A stretch of DNA of 64,000 nucleotides from contig NC_044978.1 in the NCBI RefSeq assembly GCF_008728515.1, positions 142,895,787 through 142,959,786 of the forward strand. Direction: 5' to 3'. The notes below the pieces were generated by a model that searched no databases, had not been told where the DNA came from, and saw nothing but the letters and a program-made list of their open reading frames with translations. The DNA is from Papio anubis. Its lineage: Eukaryota; Chordata; Mammalia; Primates; Cercopithecidae. Made by a program: the position numbers and the translations under genes. This document shows, piece by piece, positions 10,700-20,595 of the stretch (within the stretch, counting starts at the first letter, position 1; every line of letters begins with the position of its first letter).

Positions 10700-12713
10700 G
10701 CGATAGGCATAATTTATAATCTTCATCTCCTAATATTCTTCTCATCAGTCTCCCTCTAAACTAATTATTGACCTGTGATGTGCTCATGATGTTATAGTTC
10801 TCCTCTGGACCATATCTTCTGAGTTTTTGAGGAATTTTTTTTAATTGTCATTTTTTTTTCACAGAAAATTGTAGCATGATAATTCAATCCAAAGAGAGGT
10901 TATTAATTAAACCATGCTATTTCTTTTATCTTTATTGACATAATATTAATAGTTTAAGTGTTTTAATGAATATCCCATTTATTTCTGTGACTCACAGAAT
11001 GTGGCTAAGGGCCTAGAGATTCATTAAAAATGGAAGGGACTCCTTTGATTTTGTTGAGCTTCCTACATCAACCTGGTAAATGTGTAGTGCAACATATGGG
11101 TCTCACCACAAGCATTTAAATTCAAACTACTCTATTTTCTGACACAGCCAGAAGCAGTAAAGAATTTCAAAATTCTAGAGACCTTGATGGAAAACATACT
11201 GTCTTGAGATTACAAAAACACACATTTTCATATTTATTACAGACATGCATAACCACTATCAGTTGCCGTTCAACATGCTTTGATATAAAGGAAGCCATGT
11301 GTAGTAAATCTTAGAGTTGTTCTTTACTAAAATTGAAAAAAATCTATGTAATATCTCTGGTCCCCAGTCTTGCGGCCAAATGCCAATATGCTTATTTCCT
11401 TCATTAGCAAAAATGTAGCCTATCAGTAACTTTCTAGTCTAGGGTTGTTGTGAAAATCTTATGAAGTAAAGTCCTGATTTTAATAATTATACTATAGTTA
11501 TTAACGGAAGAAAATGTGTGCATGAGATTGTCTGTAAGGTAATTATATTGTTTTTATGAATGCATATTGGAGTATTTAAAGGTGAAGTAGTGTCATGTCT
11601 GCTGCTTACTCTGAAAAAAGTACCATTATACACACATCCACATGCATATATATGTGTGTAGATGTATGCATGTGTATGTACATCTGCTGTTTTGAACCCT
11701 ATATGCCATAATTGTGCCATCACCAAGACCCATATATACACACATTGACCAAGATGACCTTTCAGTTCCCTTCAGCTTTGCCAAACTTTAAACAGATTTT
11801 TTCCTGACCATAGGTGCCTAAATTCACTTTTCTTAGGGCACTTATATCAGAAAACTTACAATCATAAATTATTTCTCCCCATTATGTAAATCATCTAGTT
11901 TCTTGCCAGTTTTACAACTCAAGAATGTCTTTCTCAAGAACCTGGAAATGATGCCTTTGAAATGTAATTCATGAAGAAAGATAGCACTCTTAACTCTCAG
12001 TTTCCTTGGGAGGGTAAGATCCCAACTTAGATAAACATGCGTTAGCAAACACCGATGTTCTAGTTACTATGGCCAACCTCCCCCATTATGTGCTTCAGTA
12101 TTTTCCCAATAGCTCACCTCAGCATTTAAAAATTCTCTAACCTTTTGTTTCTGTAAAGTTGAATTCAGTCTCTCTTTCCTAGTGCAGTATTCTTGAACAA
12201 AGTCTTATTTGCTTTTTTGAATTTATTAATGCAATTTTTATTTACTGATACATACTTACACACATTAACATATGGAAAGAATGAAAATAATGATTAATCA
12301 AATATAGGAACATGTTAACTTTTTGGAAACATGAGTAAAGAGTAATCAGGAATTTGTACTGTTTTGCAACTTTTCTATACTTTTGGAATTACTTTTAAAA
12401 AGTCAAATAATTACACAAAAAAGTGCATGAAATATTCTATAATATCTAACAATCTATCTGAATGAAAGTTAAAATATTCAATTCCTAAAGCCAATAGCCA
12501 CATCAAGCTGAAATATATCTGTCAACACTATAAATTACTAAGGAAAGCAGTAAGAAATAATTATGGTGTGTCATTACATATAAATAATTATTTTCAAAAG
12601 GCTGGAGGCAAATTTTGTTCTTCTGTACAAATGTAAAATTGCTTTCATCTTGAAGGCTAATTAGTAATGTAAACTATATAAACTACTTCACATGAAATTC
12701 AAAGACAGAGATC
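10700..12713. other. Long unassigned stretch
   Basis: No gene or firm repeat. A short CA/TG/TATG-rich patch lies at 11630-11740, and the minus-strand ORF over it is low-complexity. Confidence 0.5.
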
Positions 12714-13394
12714 AAAGTGACAAGTGACAACCTGCTAGCAGCCTTTGCTTGCTTTTGGCGCCTCCTAGGCCTGGGCGTCCACTATGGCTGTGCTTGAGGA
12801 GCCCTTCAGTCTGCCACTGCACTGTGGGAGCCCCTCTCTGGGTTGGCCGAGGCTGGAGCTGGCTCCCTCTGCTTTAGGGGAGGTGTGCAGGGAGAGGCGC
12901 AGGCAGGAACCAGGGCTGCGTGCAGCACTCGTGGGCCAGCGCATGTTCCAGGTGGGCGTGGACTCGGTGGGCCCCGCACTAGGAGTAGCTGGCTTTCGCT
13001 GCTGGCCCTGGGCATTGAAGGGCTTAGCACCCAGACCAGCAGCTGCAGAGGATCTTCTGGGTCCCCCAGCACTGCCAGCCTGCCCACCTCACGCCCAAAT
13101 TCTCACGGGGCCTCAGCCACATCCTGAGTGGCAGGGCTCAGGACCTGCAGCCCGCCATGCCCGAGCCAACCCGCCCCCACCACCCCACCCCGTGGGCTCC
13201 CACATGTCCTGAGCCTCCCCAAAGAGGGCCTCCCCTGCTCCACAGCACCAGGTTCCATCAACTGTCCAAGGGCTGAGGAGTGTGGGTGCATGGCACGGGA
13301 CTGGTGGGCAGCTCCACCTGCGGCCCCAGCACAGGATCCACTAGGCAAAGCCAGCTGGGATCCTGAGTCAGGTGGGGACTTGAAAAACTTTTAT

Positions 13395-13700
13395 GTCTAG
13401 CTAAATGTTTGTAAATGCACCAATCAGCACTTTGTGTCTAGCTCAAGGTTTCTAAACTCACCAATCAGTACTTTGTGTCTAGCTAATCAGGTGGGGACTT
13501 GGAGAACTTTTGTGTCTAGCTAAAGGATTGTAAATGCATCAATCAGCACCTTGTGTCTAGCTCAAGGTTTGTAAATGCACCAATCAGTGCTCTGTCAAAA
13601 TTGACCAATCAGCTCTCTGTAAAATGGACCAATCAGCTCTCTGTGAAATGGACCAACGATTAGGATGTGGGTGGGGCCAGATAAGGGAATAAAAGTAGGC
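13395..13700 (+). promoter_or_regulatory. LTR12 U3 promoter/enhancer with CCAAT array
   Basis: Five CCAAT boxes (13420, 13461, 13580, 13605, 13629) occur in tandem repeat units. A mutated one lies at 13538 (TCAAT) and another at 13653 (CCAAC). A GATA-like 'ccagataagg' follows at about 13677, then AATAAAAG at 13688-13695 as a TATA-type element. NF-Y and GATA binding to LTR12 repeats is established for the family. Activity of this copy is inferred. Confidence 0.7.
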
Positions 13701-13773
13701 TACCAGAGCCAGGAGTGGCAACCTGCTTGGGTCCCCTTCTATGCTGTGGAAGCTTTGTTTTTTCACTGTTCAC

Positions 13774-13779
13774 AATAAA
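13774..13779 (+). terminator. Poly(A) signal AATAAA in 5' LTR
   Basis: AATAAA sits about 80 bases downstream of the TATA-like box, in the expected R-region position, before 'cttgctgctgctcactcttt'. The corresponding site in the 3' LTR is AATAAG. Confidence 0.7.
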
Positions 13780-14141
13780 TCTTGCTGCTGCTCACTCTTT
13801 GGGTCTGCGCCACCTTTATGAATTGTAACACTCACTGCAAAGGTCTGTAGCTTCACTCCTGAAGCCAGTGAGACCATGAACCCACTGGAAGAAATGAAAA
13901 ACTCCAGACACACCACCTTTAAGTGCTGTAACACTCACTGCAAAAGTCTGCAGCTTCACTCCTGAAGTCAGCAAGACCACGAACTCACTAGAAGGAAGAA
14001 ACTCCAGATACATCTGAACATCTGAAGGAAAAAACTCCAGATACACAATGTTTAAGAACTGTAGCATTCACTGTGAAGGTCCACGAGACCTTCATTCTTG
14101 AAGTCAGCGAGACCAAGAACCCACCAATTCTGGACACACTT

Positions 14142-14159
14142 TGGTGACCTAAATGGGAC
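14142..14159 (+). other. Retroviral primer-binding site
   Basis: It begins TGGTGACC three bases after the LTR terminal CA, the usual spacing for an 18-nt site complementary to a tRNA 3' end. ERV9 is described as using tRNA-Arg. I have not verified that pairing here, and the 3' half looks substituted. Confidence 0.65.
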
Positions 14160-14162
14160 TAC

Positions 14163-14240
14163 GGCCTATCACCAAATGGTGAGACCATCACCTATCGCCA
14201 AGCAATGAGACCATCGCTTATCACCAAGTGGTGAGTACCA
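14163..14240 (+). repeat. Leader tandem repeat with candidate splice donor
   Basis: Three copies of a roughly 28-bp unit, 'cctatcaccaaatggtgaga' and variants, lie just after the primer-binding site. The last copy ends AAGTGGTGAGTAC, which has a good 5' splice-site core (GTGAGT at 14231-14236). A donor here would fit subgenomic env splicing in gammaretroviruses. That role is inferred. Confidence 0.6.
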
Positions 14241-14296
14241 TCAGACCCCTTTTGCTTGCTATTCTGTAGAATTCCGGGGCTAAATACCGGGCACTT

Positions 14297-14382
14297 GTCA
14301 GCCCAGTATTTACTTGTCAGTAAATACACTTGCCAGCCTGGTATTTACTTGTCAGCCCGGTATTTTACTTGTCAGTAAAAGC
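14297..14382 (+). repeat. Leader tandem repeat of 'ttgtcagcccagtatttac' type
   Basis: Repeated blocks of TTGTCAGCC(C/T)(G/A)GTATTTAC alternate with TTGTCAGTAAA. About three imperfect units make the element locally self-similar. Confidence 0.7.
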
Positions 14383-15128
14383 AACTAGTGCGCACACTAA
14401 AGACATGGCTGTCAGGCTTTCTGGGAACGGGCTCTCTAACAACCTCTGACTCTTTGGAGTTGGGACCGTTGGTTGCCTGGAACTAGCTTTGGCTTTTCCT
14501 GAACTGGACTGAACCGAGGGTCAACAGAGAGGAAAGCCATTCCGCTCCGTGGTTCCAACAACAAGTTAGTTGACCCTGTGGCCATAAGCAAAATTCTCAA
14601 AGGCATGTTGCCCAAACAAGACTCGCCCATCTATCCTATCTATCCTGATCCTTGTCCCCTGGGTCCTAGTGCCTGCCAGACAACTTCCTCTCACCTCTCT
14701 TCTCTGAGGCTAGCCCCACTTCTAAAAACCACTCCCTGTCTCTGGTGATTTTCTAGTTTCTCCTATAAGAATGATTTCTAGTATAAACTCCAGGACTCTG
14801 TTACCTTCTTTAGGCACCCAGGCTCACCAGTCAGAAAGACATAATTTTTGCCCAAAGCCCCGTCATAGGGGGGACTATCTGAAATTTTAGGACCCCCCCT
14901 CAGGCTAGTAGGCCTAAAAAAAGCTATTCCTGAAGCTAGGATATGGGGAGCCTCAGAAATTATATCCTTCCTATTCTTATAAATGAAGACAAAAGGCAAC
15001 ACTCTTCCAACCCTGGAGATCCCTTCCCTCCCTCAGGGTATGACCCTCCACTACATTTTTGGGGCATAACATCTTTATAGGACAGGGGTAAAGTCCCAAT
15101 ACTAACAGGAGAATGCTTAGGACTCTAA
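14383..15128 (+). other. ERV9 5' leader, noncoding
   Basis: Untranslated leader between the primer-binding site and gag. It shows only short antisense frames and no conserved motif. The leader is about 1.3 kb long, unusually long for a retrovirus. Confidence 0.6.
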
Positions 15129-15290
15129 CAGGTTTTTGAGAATGCATCAGTAAGAGCCACTAAATCCAATTTTTCTCGGTCCTCTTTGTGATCTAGGAGG
15201 ACAGGCAAGGGTGCAGGTTTTCGAGAATGCGTCAGTAAGGGCCACTAAATCTGACCTTCCTCAGCCCTCCTTGTGGTCTGGGAGGAAAAC
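15129..15290 (+). repeat. 85-bp tandem duplication in the leader
   Basis: The unit starting CAGGTTTTTGAGAATGCATC at 15129 recurs at 15214 (CAGGTTTTCGAGAATGCGTC) and continues in parallel through 'ccactaaatc' and 'tcctctttgtg/ctccttgtgg'. The two copies have drifted independently. Confidence 0.8.
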
Positions 15291-15416
15291 TAGTGTTTCT
15301 GCTGCTGCGTCGGTGAGTGCAACTATTCCCATCAGCAGAGTCCAGGGACTGTTGTGGGTTCTTGGGCAGGGAGAGAAACAAAACAAACCAAAATTGCAGG
15401 CAGTTTTGTCTTTCAC

Positions 15417-16860
15417 ATGGGAAACACTCAGGCATCAACAGGCTCACCCTTGAAATGCATCCTAAGCCATTGGGATCAATTTGACTTGCAAACCCTGAAA
15501 AAGAGGCAGCTTATTTTTTTTCTGCACTATGGCCTGGCCCCAATATTCTCTCTCTGATGGGGAAAAAATGGCCACCTGAGGGAAGTACAAATTACAACAC
15601 TATCCTGCAGCTTGACTTTTTCTGTAAGAGGGAAGGCAAATGGAGTGAAATATCTTATGTCCAAGCTTTCTTTTCATTGAAGGAGAATACACGACTATGC
15701 AAAGCTTGCAATTTACATCCCACAGGAGGACCTCTCAGCTTACTCCCGTATCCTAGCCTCCCTATTGTTCTCCTTCTTATTAACGATAATCCTCCTCTAA
15801 TCTCCCCTACCCAGAAGGAAATAAGCAAAGAATCTCCAAAGGAGCACAAAAACCCCCAGGCTATTTGTTATGTCCCCTTCAAGCTGTAGGGGGAGGGGAA
15901 TTTGGCCCAACCTGGGTACATGTCCCCTTCTCCCTCTCTGATTTAAAGCAGACCAAGGCAGACCTGGTGAAGTTTCCAGATGATCCTCATACATACATAG
16001 ATGTCCTACAGGGTCTAGGGCAAACCTTCAACCTCACTTGGAGAGATGTCATGCTACTGTTAGATCAAACCCTGACCTTTAATGGAAAGAAAGCGGCTTT
16101 AGCTGCAGCCCGAGAGTTTGGAGACACCTGGTATCTTTGTCAAGTAAATGATAGAATGACAGCCAAAGAAAGGGATACATTTCCTACCAGTCAACAAGCT
16201 GTCCCTAGTATGGATTCCCACTGGGAACTTGACTCAGATCATGGTGAGTGGAGTCATAAACATCTGTTGACCTGTGTTCTAGAAGGACTAAGGATAATTA
16301 GGAAAAAGCCCATGAATTATTCAATGATGTCCACCACAAGTCAGGGAAAGGAAAAAAATACTTCTGCCTTCCTTGAGTGGCTACAGGATGCCTTAAGAAA
16401 ATATACTCCCCTGTCACCCAAATCACTCAAGGGTCAATTGATTCTAAAAGATAAGTTTATTACCCAATCAGCTGCAGATATCAGGAGAAAGCTCCAAAAG
16501 CAAGCCCTGGGCCCTGAACAAAATCTGTAGGCATTATTAAATCTGGCAACCTCAGTGTTCTATAATAGGGACCAAGAAGAACAGGACCAAAAGGAAAAGT
16601 GAGATCAGAGTCATGGCCCTCAGACAAACAAACCTTGGTGGTTCAGAGAGGACAGAAAATGGAGCACACCAATCACCTGGCAGGGCTTGTTATCAGTATG
16701 GTTTACAAGGACACTTTAAAAAAGGTTGTCCAATGAGAAACAAGCCATTCCCTCATCCATGTCTGCTATGCTGAGGAAATCACTGGAAGGCACACTGCCC
16801 CAGAAGACAAGGGTTCTCTGGGTCAGAAGTCACCAACCAGATGATCCAGCAACAGGACTG
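15417..16860 (+). pseudogene. ERV9 gag remnant (MA, CA, NC)
   Basis: Gag would form the viral core. The likely start is the ATG at 15417: it opens with Met-Gly and a Thr/Ser-rich stretch suited to N-terminal myristoylation, and is followed by a matrix-like 'WDQFDLQTLKK' segment. That frame stops at 15557. Frames at 15557-15889 and 15865-16530 carry the Pro-rich linker and a gammaretroviral capsid-like region ('FGPTWVHVPFSLSDLKQ', 'DVLQGLGQTFNLTW'). The nucleocapsid zinc knuckles lie in yet another frame. In the first, the second Cys is Tyr (codon at 16697), leaving Cys 16688, His 16712 and Cys 16727. In the second (Cys 16760, Cys 16769, His 16781, Cys 16796) a TGA interrupts at 16772. With stops, frame changes and a lost zinc ligand it is a clear pseudogene. 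Confidence 0.85.
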
Positions 16861-16899
16861 AGTGTGCCCGGGGCAAGCGCCAGCTCATGTCATCACCCT

Positions 16900-17172
16900 T
16901 ACTGAGCCCCGGGTACATTTAACCATTGAGGACCAGGAAATTGACTTCCTCCTGGACACTTGTGCAGCCTTCTCATTGTTAATCTCCTGTCCTGGATGAC
17001 TGTCCTCAAGGTCTTTTACCATCTGAGGAATCCTGGGACAGCTTGTAACCAGGTATTTCTCCCACCTCCTCAGTTGTAACTGGGAGACTTTGCTCTTTTC
17101 ACATGCCTTTCTTGTTATGCCTGAAAGTCCCACACCCTTATTAGGGAGGGATATATTAGTCAAAGCTGGAGT
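16900..17172 (+). pseudogene. ERV9 protease remnant
   Basis: The retroviral aspartic protease would cleave Gag and Gag-Pol. The active-site region reads Asp-Thr-Cys-Ala-Ala (Asp codon 16955-16957), so the invariant Gly of the D-T/S-G triad is Cys (TGT at 16961). A TGA follows in the same frame at 16997. The conserved C-terminal segment LLGRDIL is at 17138-17158, in the same frame as the active-site codons, and continues directly into RT. It is inactive by sequence. Confidence 0.8.
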
Positions 17173-18700
17173 TATTATCTACATGAATATGGGGAACAAG
17201 TTACCAATTTGTTGTCCTCTACTTGAGGAAGGAATCAACCCTGAAGTCTGGGCATTGGAAGGACAATTTGGAAGGGCAAAAAATGCCAGCACAGTCCAAA
17301 TCAGTCTAAAAGATCCCATCACTTTTCCTTATCAAAAGCAATATCCCTTAATGCCTGAAGCTCATAAAGGATTACAGGATAGTGTTAAACATTTAAAAGT
17401 TCAAGTCTTAGTAAGGAAATGCAGAAGTCCCTGCAACATCCCAATTCTAGGAGTACAAAAACCAAATGGTCAGTGGACACTAGTGCAAGATCCTAGACTC
17501 ATCAATGAGGCAGTAATTACTCTGTATCCAATTGTACCCAACCCCTATACCTTGCTCTCTCAAATACCAGAGGAAGCAGAATAGTTCACAGTTCTGGACT
17601 CCAAGGATGCCTTCTTCTGTATTCCCCTGCACTCTGACTCCCAGTTTCTCTTTGCCTTTGAGGATCCCACAGATCACATGTCCCAACTTACTTGGATGCT
17701 CTTGCCCCACGGGTTTAGGGATAGCCCTTACCTGTTTGGTCAGGCACTGGCCAAGCATCCAGGCCACTTCTCAAGTCCAGGCACTCTGGTCCTTCAGTAT
17801 GTGTATGATTTACTTTTGGCAACCAGTTCAGAAGCCTTGTGCCAGCAGGCTACTCTGGATCTCTTGAACTTTCTAGCTAATCAAAGGTACAAGGTGTCTA
17901 GGTCAAAGGCCCAGTTTTGACTACAGCAGGTCAGATATCTAGGCCTAATCTTAGCCAGAAGGACCAGGGCCCTCAGCAAGGAATGAATACAGCCTATACT
18001 GGCTTATGCTCACCGTAAGACATTAAAACAGTTGCGGGGGTTCCTTGGAATCACCAGCTTTTGCCAACTATGGATCCCCAGATACAGCAAGATAGCCAGG
18101 CCCCTCTATAGTCTAATCAAGGAGACCCAGAGGGCAAATACTCATCTAGTAGAATGGGAACCAGAGGCAGAAACAGTCTTCAAAACCTTAAAGCAGGCTC
18201 CTTGTACAACTCCAGCTTTAAGCCTTCCCACAGAAGAAAACTTCTCTTTATACATCACAGAGAGAGTAGGGATAGCTCTTGGAGTCCTTACTCAGACTAA
18301 TGGGAAAACCCCACAACCATTGGCATACCTAAGTAAGGAAATTGATGTACTAGCAAAAGGCTGTCCTCACTGTTTACAGGTAGTTGCAGCAGTGGCTACC
18401 TTAGTGTTGGAGGCTATCAAAATAATACAAGGAAAAGATCTCACTGTCTGGACTACTCATAATGTAAATGGCATACTAGGTGCCAAAGGAAGCTCATGGC
18501 TATCAGACAACTGCCTACTTAGATACCAGGCACTACTCCTTGAGGGATCATTGCTTCAAATACATATATGCATGGCCCTCAACCCTACCACTTTTCTCCC
18601 AGAGGATGGGGAACCGATCAAGCATGACTGCCAACAAATTATAGTCCATACTTATGCCACCCAAGATGATCTCTTAGAAGTTCCCTTAAGTAATCTTGAC
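17173..18700 (+). pseudogene. ERV9 reverse transcriptase remnant
   Basis: RT would copy viral RNA to DNA. Fingers/palm motifs are readable in order: 'PYQKQYPLMPEAHKGLQ' (about 17330), 'ILGVQKPNGQWTLVQD' (about 17445), 'LPHGFRDSPYLFGQAL' (about 17702), and the catalytic YxDD site at 17798-17809. That site reads Tyr-Val-Tyr-Asp, so the first of the two catalytic Asp residues is Tyr. Thumb/connection sequence 'LRGFLGITSFCQLWIPRYSKIARPLY' begins near 18030. The frame is broken after 17584 (TAG) and again at 17920 and about 17985. Order and spacing match gammaretroviral Pol. The product is dead both by catalytic substitution and by stops. Confidence 0.88.
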
Positions 18701-19095
18701 TTTAACCTATATATTGATGGAGGTTCATTTGTGGAGAATGGGATGTGAAGGACAGGTTATGCCATAGTTAGTGATGTAACCAACTTGAAAGTAAGCCTCT
18801 TCCCCCTGGTACCAGCACCCAGTTAGCAGAACTAGTGGCACTTACCCAAGCCTTAGAACTGGGAAAGGGAAAAAGAATAAATGTGTATAAAGATAGGAAA
18901 TATGCTTATCTAATCCTACATGCCCATGCTGAAATATGGAAAGAAAAGGAGTTCCTAATGTCTTGAGGAAACCCCATTAAATACCTTAAGGAAACCATGG
19001 AGTTATTGCACATAGTGCAAAAACCCAAAGAGGTGGCAGTCTTACTCTGCCAAAGCCATCAAAAAAGAGAAGGAGAGGGGAGAAGAGCAGCATAA
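18700..19095 (+). pseudogene. ERV9 RNase H remnant
   Basis: RNase H would degrade the RNA strand of the hybrid. The first acidic motif is present as 'YIDGGSFVENG' with Asp at 18716-18718, followed by TGA at 18746. Beyond it, 'LVALTQALELGKGK' and 'VYKDRKYAYLILHAHAEIW' carry the second and third motif regions, with another stop at 18962-18965. It directly continues the RT frame. It ends in a purine-rich tract instead of an integrase. Confidence 0.8.
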
Positions 19096-19262
19096 GTGGC
19101 TGATAGAGGCAGGGCAAGACCAGCAGAGAGAGACAAAGTCAAAGACAGAAGGAGAGAGATGAATAGACAGACAAAGAGAGAGTCAGAAAGAGAGAAAGAG
19201 AGAGGCAATGGAGAAGTTGAAGAGAAAGAAAGAGAGATGGAAGTAGTAAAGAAAAAACTGTG
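19096..19262 (+). repeat. Polypurine GA-rich tract inside ERV9
   Basis: About 165 bases of AGAGAGA/AAGAGAG-rich sequence, almost free of pyrimidines. It reads as a 60-codon Arg/Glu/Lys-rich frame that is a composition artefact. It lies where integrase would be expected. Confidence 0.8.
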
Positions 19263-19504
19263 TACCCTATTCCTTTAAAAGCCAGGGTAAATTTAAAACC
19301 TTTAATTGATAACTGAAGGTCTTCTCTGTAATCCTATAACACTCCAATACCACCTTGTTATCAGTGTAAACAAAAGTGTAGTCAAAAGCACTGAGGCCAC
19401 TGACAACCCATAGCCTTCCTATCAAAAATCCTTAACCCTGCAGGTTTCCTAACAGGGCACCTAAATCTTAATTACCATACAAACGTCAGACCAGATCTAG
19501 GAGG
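19263..19504 (+). other. ERV9 interior, unassigned
   Basis: Retroviral interior sequence by position, with no protein motif that I can place. Confidence 0.5.
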
Positions 19505-19776
19505 AACTCCCTTCAGGACAGGACAATAAATGATTCCTCCCAGGCGATTAAGGGAAAAAGACACAATGGGTATTCACTAAGTGATTGCATAATAATTGGT
19601 CTACTCAAATGTTTGAGTTCTTTGCACTCAGCCAAATCTTAAAGTACTTACAGAATCAGGAAGGAGCCATCTATACCAATTCTAAGTTTATATGGACTGA
19701 ACAAGGTCTTATTAATAGCAAAGAAAAATTGAAATCCCAAACTTACAAGGTTTTCAACAAAAGTAAAATATGCTAA
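19505..19776 (+). pseudogene. Second RNase H-like segment in ERV9 interior
   Basis: Downstream of the purine tract the translation again shows an RNase H layout. 'NDSSQAIKGKRHNGYSLSD' occurs at about 19529 (first acidic position Asn-Asp). In another frame, 'FFALSQILKYLQNQEGAIYT' is followed by Asn-Ser-Lys, with Asn (codon 19678) where the catalytic Asp of the YTDS motif is expected. It differs from the RNase H at 18.7-19.1 kb, so it is not a simple local tandem duplication. It could be a recombined segment from a related ERV or a known feature of the family. It is broken in either case. Confidence 0.55.
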
Positions 19777-19879
19777 AAGTTAACAGTGTAAACATATATT
19801 ATCCTAACTTCGAAACTTGTGGAAATCAGACCCTATCAGTACCCCTCAAAGCTCAAGTCTGGCAGCACAGAACCATACA

Positions 19880-20450
19880 ACTAATACCCCTACTTATGGG
19901 TAGGAATGGCTACTGCTACAGAAACTGGAATAGCCAGTTTATCTACTTCATTATCCTACTACCACACACTCTCAAAGGATTTCTCAAATGGTTTGCAAGA
20001 GATAATGAAATCTATCGTTACTCTATAATCCCAAATAGACTCTTTGGCAGCATAGCTCTCCAAAACTGCTGAGGCCTAGACCTCCTCATTGCTGAGAAAG
20101 GAGGACTCTGCACCTTCTTAAGGGAAGAGTGCTGTTTTTACACTAATCACTCAGGGATAATATGAGATATTGCCTGGCTTTTACAGGAAAAGGCTTCTGA
20201 AATCAGACTGAAATCAGATGACACTTTTCAAACTCTTATACCAGCCTCTGGAATTGGACAACATGGCTTCTCCCCTTTCCAGGTCCTGTGGCAGCCATCT
20301 TGCTGTTACTTGCCTTTGGACCCTGTATTTTTAACTGCCTTGTTAAATTTGTTTCCTCTAAAATTGAGGTCATCAAGCTACAGATGGTCTTACAAATGGA
20401 ACCCCAAATGAGCTCAACTAACAATTTCTACCGAGGAACCCTGGACTGAC
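19880..20450 (+). pseudogene. ERV9 envelope transmembrane (TM) remnant
   Basis: This corresponds to the envelope subunit that anchors and fuses membranes in the virus. The recognisable order is a hydrophobic, Ala/Thr/Gly-rich fusion-peptide-like stretch near 19900-19935 in a shifted frame, a segment ending LQNC at about 20070, 'GLDLLIAEKGGLCTFLREEC' with the CX6CC motif (Cys codons 20109, 20130, 20133), a membrane-spanning segment ('VAAILLLLAFGPCIF', about 20290), and a cytoplasmic tail ending at TGA 20447. Stops follow LQNC and the CX6CC region. The surface subunit is essentially missing between about 19780 and 19880. It is non-functional. Confidence 0.8.
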
Positions 20451-20580
20451 CCGCTGGCACTTTCACTGGCCTAGAGAGCTCCCCTCAGAGGACACTACAA
20501 CTGCAGGGCCCCTTCATCGCCCCTATCCAGCAGGAAGTAGCTAGAGCAGTCATTGGCCAAATTCCCAACACCTGTTGTCC

Positions 20581-20595
20581 CTTTTAAGGGGGGAT
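20581..20595 (+). other. Polypurine tract
   Basis: CTTTTAAGGGGGGAT immediately precedes the 3' LTR. This is the plus-strand priming site of retroviral reverse transcription and fixes the LTR start at TGAGAGG. Confidence 0.75.

Larger units (their letters stand above)
12718..14138 (+). repeat. 5' LTR, LTR12 family
   Basis: 1421 bp, from TGACAAGTGACAACCTGC to CCAATTCTGGACACA. It has a GC-rich 5' third (12760-13380), a U3 array of 'gtgtctagctcaaggtttgtaaa' units with CCAATCA motifs, a TATA-like AATAAAAG at 13688, a poly(A) signal at 13774, and three U5 units starting 'tgtaacactcac' near 13824, 13926 and 14060. ORFs of 80-142 codons in the GC-rich part on both strands are composition artefacts. 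Confidence 0.93.

Noticed and set aside
10292..10745. 144-codon minus-strand ORF, Pro/Leu/Cys-rich
   Set aside because: It is antisense Alu joined to the GGAA/GGCA microsatellite and has no homology expected of a real protein.
12784..13400. Overlapping 80-142-codon ORFs on both strands in GC-rich sequence
   Set aside because: They lie in the GC-rich part of the LTR12 5' LTR, recur in the 3' LTR at 20613-21207, and have no domain. Composition and repeat explain them.
14163..14382. Regularly spaced short repeats as a possible CRISPR-like array
   Set aside because: The units are imperfect and directly adjacent with no unique spacers, and they lie in a retroviral leader of a vertebrate genome.
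17090..18748. Long open pieces of pol as a possibly active retroviral enzyme
   Set aside because: Stops and frame changes separate the pieces, and the protease and RT catalytic sites are substituted.
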